This document shows positions 60,469 through 64,000 of a stretch of 64,000 nt of DNA, one piece after another. Within the stretch, counting starts at the first letter, position 1. Every line of letters starts with the position of its first letter. The notes beneath the pieces are model-generated. The model saw only the letters and a program-made list of their open reading frames with translations. It made no database searches and was not told where the DNA came from. A program made the translations under genes and the position numbers. The stretch lies in assembly GCA_903231505.1 (NCBI GenBank), contig CAFBRK010000133.1, positions 62,001 through 126,000 of the forward strand, given 5' to 3'. Source of the stretch: Olavius algarvensis associated proteobacterium Delta 3 (lineage in GTDB: Bacteria > Desulfobacterota > Desulfobacteria > Desulfobacterales > CAFBRK01).

Positions 60469-61488
60469 ATGAAACGACATCAGGTCACTGTTATTATTCT
60501 CATTTTGGTTGCGTTCATGATGACCATAACGGCCACTCCGGCCATCGCGGCGGGAAAACACAAACTTCGTATTGCGCAAACCCTTTACCCGTCGCCCTCT
60601 GCTCACATGGATGCTGTCGAGTCGATTGCCGCCGAAGTGAAAAAGAAGAGTAACGGCCGGATCAAGTTCAGAATCTACGGTCCCGAACTTGGCGACTGGG
60701 CGGAATTGAACGAGATGGTCAACCGCGGCGATATCGACATGATGCTGTCGCCCATGTCCGCAAGCTACGATGCGCGATGGAACGTCACGTTCGCCCCGTA
60801 CATTGTCACAAATTATAATGAGGCGAAGGAAGTATTCGGTCCCGGCGGCTTTATGGATAAGATCTTCGAAACCTGGGCGAAAGATGTGAACATGAAATGG
60901 CTGGGCACCTGGATTCAGGGGTTTGCCGGCGTCTCACTGAGCGCTAAGCCTGCCACCACAGCTGCGGAGGCCAAAGGCATCAAAATCAGGACACCTCCCA
61001 TTGCCGCGTTCGAGTGCTACTGGAAGAAACTCGGATTCACCCCGAGCCTCATCCCCTACAGCGAAGTTCCAACCGCCATCAGCACCGGTGTCGTGGACGG
61101 CCAGGCCGGCGGCGGTCCGTTTCAGACCTATAGCTGCTGCCGTGATCTGAATAAATATTTTGTGTATTACCGGGACTATGTCGAAGTCTGGGGATTCACC
61201 ATCAACCTGGACCGCTGGAATGACCTGGATGCCGATGATCAGAAGTTGATTCAGGATGCCGTGAGCCGGCAAGTGCTGAAACGGGTTGAGGGTGCAGAGG
61301 CAGAAGACCAGGAGTATCTGAAGAAACTGGCAGATCATGGTCTGACGGTGGTCGACCTGGCGGATACTCCCAAAAGACTCATGGAAGCCCGCGATGATTC
61401 CCGCGAGTGCTGGACGGAGCTGGATAAACTCATCGGCAAGGAATGGATGGACCAGATCCGAAAGGAAGTCGGCCTCACCGTCAAGTAA
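60469..61488 (+). CDS. dctP: TRAP transporter substrate-binding protein, DctP family
   Basis: A 339-residue periplasmic protein with signal peptide (1-27, ATPAIAA). The family features are KLRIAQTLYPSPSAHMDAVE, IKFRIYGPEL, an arginine in AKGIKIRTPPIAAF contacting the carboxylate of the ligand, and VDGQAGGGPFQTYSCC. It delivers an acid to the DctQM permease encoded directly downstream. The context suggests alanine, a related amino acid or a 2-oxo acid as ligand. Confidence 0.93.
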   Translation: MKRHQVTVIILILVAFMMTITATPAIAAGKHKLRIAQTLYPSPSAHMDAVESIAAEVKKKSNGRIKFRIYGPELGDWAELNEMVNRGDIDMMLSPMSASYDARWNVTFAPYIVTNYNEAKEVFGPGGFMDKIFETWAKDVNMKWLGTWIQGFAGVSLSAKPATTAAEAKGIKIRTPPIAAFECYWKKLGFTPSLIPYSEVPTAISTGVVDGQAGGGPFQTYSCCRDLNKYFVYYRDYVEVWGFTINLDRWNDLDADDQKLIQDAVSRQVLKRVEGAEAEDQEYLKKLADHGLTVVDLADTPKRLMEARDDSRECWTELDKLIGKEWMDQIRKEVGLTVK

Positions 61489-61521
61489 TCCGCAGACATC
61501 AACCGCAAGGGAGTGGTTCTC

Positions 61522-62037
61522 ATGAGTATACAATCCATCGTCAAACAAGGAGACAAAATACTCGATTATTCGATGAGAACGATCATCATCGCCATCACCA
61601 TCATGGCATCCTGCACGATGCTCCTGCAGGTGATCGCCCGCTATGTGTTTGAAATTGCCATATCCGGCCTTGACGAGATTACAGGACATACCGCCGTCTG
61701 GCTGTACATGATGGGCGCCGCCTACGGGGCGTTCGACCGCAGCCAGATCAAGGCGGAAATGGCGCACTTGGTGGTCAAAAACGAGAGGATCCTCTATCTG
61801 ATCCGGGCGTTTGCCACCCTTGTCGCCGTGGTGGTGGCGGGCTACATGGTGTCGTGGAGTTACGAATACATTCAATGGAGCTTGAAAAAACACGAGATGA
61901 CCCCGACCCTGCGACTGCCCACCGTGATGTTTCAGGTGTCGATCCTCATCGGGGCCGTCCTGATGGTCTATTTCTTTATCAGGGAAATGATCGATTACCT
62001 TCTTCTGGCATTCGGTTCTGAACCCGCTTCAGAGTAA
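61522..62037 (+). CDS. dctQ: TRAP transporter small permease, DctQ family
   Basis: A 171-residue membrane protein with four hydrophobic helices and the DctQ core GLDEITGHTAVWLYMMGAAY. The ATG at 61522 follows GGGAG; a GTG nine bases earlier would add three residues. It is the scaffold for the large permease, whose gene begins nine bp later. Confidence 0.9.
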   Translation: MSIQSIVKQGDKILDYSMRTIIIAITIMASCTMLLQVIARYVFEIAISGLDEITGHTAVWLYMMGAAYGAFDRSQIKAEMAHLVVKNERILYLIRAFATLVAVVVAGYMVSWSYEYIQWSLKKHEMTPTLRLPTVMFQVSILIGAVLMVYFFIREMIDYLLLAFGSEPASE

Positions 62038-62046
62038 GGAGAAAAA

Positions 62047-63348
62047 ATGGTAACGCTCGCTATAGGAATACTCATTCTGGTTATATTGATTATCCTGGGC
62101 GTGCCGGTGGCCATGGCCTTCGGCGCCATGGCGATCTTTCTGGCCAGTGCGTTTGACGTTCCGACCCGGATGCTGATCCCGACGGCCTTCTATCAGATTA
62201 AATCCGTGGTTCTTCTGAGCATCCCGTTCTTCATACTGGTCGGGAGTTTAATGAGTTCCGGCGGTCTGGCGACACGGCTCATCGATTTCGTCAACTCGAT
62301 AACGGGCCGTATCCGCGGCGGTCTTGGCGCTGTGACAGTGATCGCCTGCGCCATGTTCGGCTCCATCGGCGGTTCCTGCTCTTCCGCCGTCGCCGCCATC
62401 GGCACCATCATGATCCCGCGCATGGAGGAAAACGGCTATACCCGGGGGTACTCCACTGCCCTGGTCGCCGTCTCCTCCATTCTCGGGCAGTTAATTCCCC
62501 CCAGCGTCCCGATGATCCTGTTCGCTCTGGTCACCTACCAGTCGATTCCGGGATGCTGGCTGGCCACCATCGGTCCGGGAATTATCACCATCATCATATT
62601 TTGTATCTTTAACTTCTTCATGGCCCGAAAAATGCCGGTCAAGGTATTGCCGCCGGCGGGTTTTAACCAACAACTGCGCGAGATGGGCATTGCCACAAAA
62701 CGGGCCAGCCTCGCCCTGCTGCTGCCGGTTCTGCTGCTCGGCGCGATTTACGGCGGCATTGCCACCCCCACGGAGGCCGCCTGCGTGTCCGTTTTCTACG
62801 TGATTCCGGTGAGCATGTTTGTTTTCAAGACCCTGGACCTGCGGGGGCTGGGACAGTCGATCGTAAGTGGGGCCACGACCACCGGCGTGCTGGTCATCAT
62901 GTTCTTCTTCGTGATGATCAATACGCGTATCATGACCATGGAGCAGCTGCCCCAGGAGATGGCTGAATGGATCATGACGGTCTCTCCCAACAAGTATGTC
63001 ACGCTGCTCATGGTCAATATCTTCCTGCTGGGGATCGGCATGATCATGGATGATATCAGCGGCACGATCATCGCCGCCTCTCTGCTCTTCCCGGTCATGG
63101 TAAAGATCGGAATCCACCCGCTGCATTTTGCGGCGATCATGGGGACCAACCTCGGGCTGGGCAACGTGACCCCGCCCACGGCCCCGATCCTATATCTTGC
63201 CGGAAGAATCGGAAATTGCAAGATAGAGAGCTACCTGAAACCGGCCATGATCCTGACCTACTTGGGCATGTTGCCCGTGGTGTTGCTCACCACCTACTGG
63301 CCGGGACTGTCATTGTTCCTGCCCCGGCTGTTCGGGTTCATCAAATAA
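62047..63348 (+). CDS. dctM: TRAP transporter large permease, DctM family
   Basis: A 433-residue permease with about 12 helices. ILGVPVAMAFGAMAI, FGSIGGSCSSAVAAIGTIMI, and the later ATPTEAACVSVFYVI and GNVTPPTAPILYLAG are conserved DctM segments that form the sodium and substrate sites. With DctPQ it imports an organic acid using the sodium gradient. AAGGAG before the ATG. Confidence 0.93.
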   Translation: MVTLAIGILILVILIILGVPVAMAFGAMAIFLASAFDVPTRMLIPTAFYQIKSVVLLSIPFFILVGSLMSSGGLATRLIDFVNSITGRIRGGLGAVTVIACAMFGSIGGSCSSAVAAIGTIMIPRMEENGYTRGYSTALVAVSSILGQLIPPSVPMILFALVTYQSIPGCWLATIGPGIITIIIFCIFNFFMARKMPVKVLPPAGFNQQLREMGIATKRASLALLLPVLLLGAIYGGIATPTEAACVSVFYVIPVSMFVFKTLDLRGLGQSIVSGATTTGVLVIMFFFVMINTRIMTMEQLPQEMAEWIMTVSPNKYVTLLMVNIFLLGIGMIMDDISGTIIAASLLFPVMVKIGIHPLHFAAIMGTNLGLGNVTPPTAPILYLAGRIGNCKIESYLKPAMILTYLGMLPVVLLTTYWPGLSLFLPRLFGFIK

Positions 63349-63360
63349 ATTGGAGGCATC

Positions 63361-64000
63361 ATGATTGTAGGGATTCTAAAAGAAATAAAAATTGACGAGA
63401 ACCGCGTCGCTATCACTCCGGCCGGCGTGGAAGTCATGACAAACGGCGGGCACACGGTCCTTGTGGAGAAGGATGCCGGTACGGTCAGCGGTTTCGAAGA
63501 CTCCCAGTACGCCGAAGCCGGCGCGGAAATTCTCGATAAGGCCAAGGACATCTTCTCCCGTTCCGAAATGATCCTGCGCGTCAAGGAGCCCCAACTCAGC
63601 GAACACGCCTTCCTCCAACCAGGCCAGATCTATTTCTCCTATCTCCACCTGGCGTCGTCCCCTAAGGTTGCCCAGACCCTGCTCAGGGCGGGATCGGTCG
63701 CCATTGCCTACGAGACGATCCAGAGGGATGACGGCTCTCTTCCGCTGCTCAAACCGATGGGAGAAGTGGCGGGGCCCATGGCCATCCAGGAGGGGGCCAA
63801 GTACCTGGAAATGGCACAGAATGGACATGGCGTCCTGTTGGGTGGGGTTCCCGGTGTCGATCCGGCCACGGTCGTCATCCTCGGCGGCGGCACGGTCGGC
63901 ACCCACGCAGCCAAGGTGGCCTGCCGGTTGGGCGCCAAGGTGCACTTGCTCGACGTGAATCTGGAACGGCTCCGATATCTAAGCGATATCATGCCCGAAA
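63361..64000 (+). CDS. ald: Second alanine dehydrogenase, cut by the window end
   Basis: The first 213 residues of a protein closely similar to the alanine dehydrogenase at 59324 (MIVGILKEIKIDENRVAITP, HLASSPKVAQ, VVILGGGTVGTHAAK). The gene continues beyond the window. It is 12 bp after dctM and clearly in the same operon. Its cofactor motif differs slightly from the first copy, so the pair may have different substrates or directions. Confidence 0.93.
   Translation, partial: MIVGILKEIKIDENRVAITPAGVEVMTNGGHTVLVEKDAGTVSGFEDSQYAEAGAEILDKAKDIFSRSEMILRVKEPQLSEHAFLQPGQIYFSYLHLASSPKVAQTLLRAGSVAIAYETIQRDDGSLPLLKPMGEVAGPMAIQEGAKYLEMAQNGHGVLLGGVPGVDPATVVILGGGTVGTHAAKVACRLGAKVHLLDVNLERLRYLSDIMPE

Overview
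The window looks like a chromosomal segment of a sulfate-reducing-type Desulfobacterota, probably Desulfobacterales. This is an inference from content: a sulfolactate dehydrogenase pair, cytoplasmic molybdopterin/iron-sulfur oxidoreductases, a formate/nitrite-family channel, a TRAP transporter with alanine dehydrogenases, two PPK2 kinases and many single-gene redox functions. There is no rRNA, tRNA, CRISPR array, phage or intact transposase that I can see. Intergenic DNA is rich in small degenerate tandem repeats, hairpins and gene remnants.

Layout. 0-5.4 kb: a secreted protein of unknown function, an slcC/comC-like dehydrogenase pair, then a reverse-strand group of a MobA-like nucleotidyltransferase, a broken HMG-CoA lyase fragment and a small charged protein. 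6.1-11.5 kb: one operon (FNT channel, small membrane protein, molybdopterin oxidoreductase, and an iron-sulfur subunit into which a whole GltD-like flavoprotein is inserted), closed by a strong terminator. 11.6-21 kb: a GAF protein, small membrane proteins with structured leaders, a DEP-domain/pyridine nucleotide-disulfide reductase fusion, a frameshifted YHS protein, a DMT permease, a cupin and a CPA1 antiporter. 21-31.7 kb: an ADP-ribosylglycohydrolase, an amine-oxidase-like flavoprotein, a DODA-type dioxygenase, a cold-shock gene followed by an RhlE helicase with its own leader terminator, a GluR0-like channel and a dienelactone hydrolase. 31.7-46.8 kb: mostly single genes, including a second ADP-ribosylglycohydrolase, a radical SAM protein, a free-standing threonyl-tRNA editing domain, a phosphatase resembling plant glucan phosphatases and a cysteine-dioxygenase-like protein. 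46.9-48.8 kb: a second molybdopterin oxidoreductase.

49.4-56.9 kb is the most coherent unusual block. It holds a polylysine protein, two PPK2 polyphosphate kinases with long lysine-rich N-terminal tails, a basic HhH/coiled-coil protein, a CYTH triphosphatase, a ParA ATPase translationally coupled to a CYTH-CHAD protein, and a SixA phosphatase. CHAD and PPK2 both act on polyphosphate, and ParA ATPases position cargo on the nucleoid. I therefore propose a locus that makes, coats and positions polyphosphate granules.

57.4-64 kb: a TyrR-like sigma-54 activator (frameshifted in this sequence), a clear sigma-54 promoter, an alanine dehydrogenase, a complete DctPQM TRAP transporter and a second alanine dehydrogenase cut by the window end. 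This reads as a regulated catabolic unit for alanine or a related acid. Three genes (HMG-CoA lyase fragment, YHS protein, TyrR-like regulator) are broken by one-base indels, mostly in short homopolymers, so sequencing error and real decay must both be considered.
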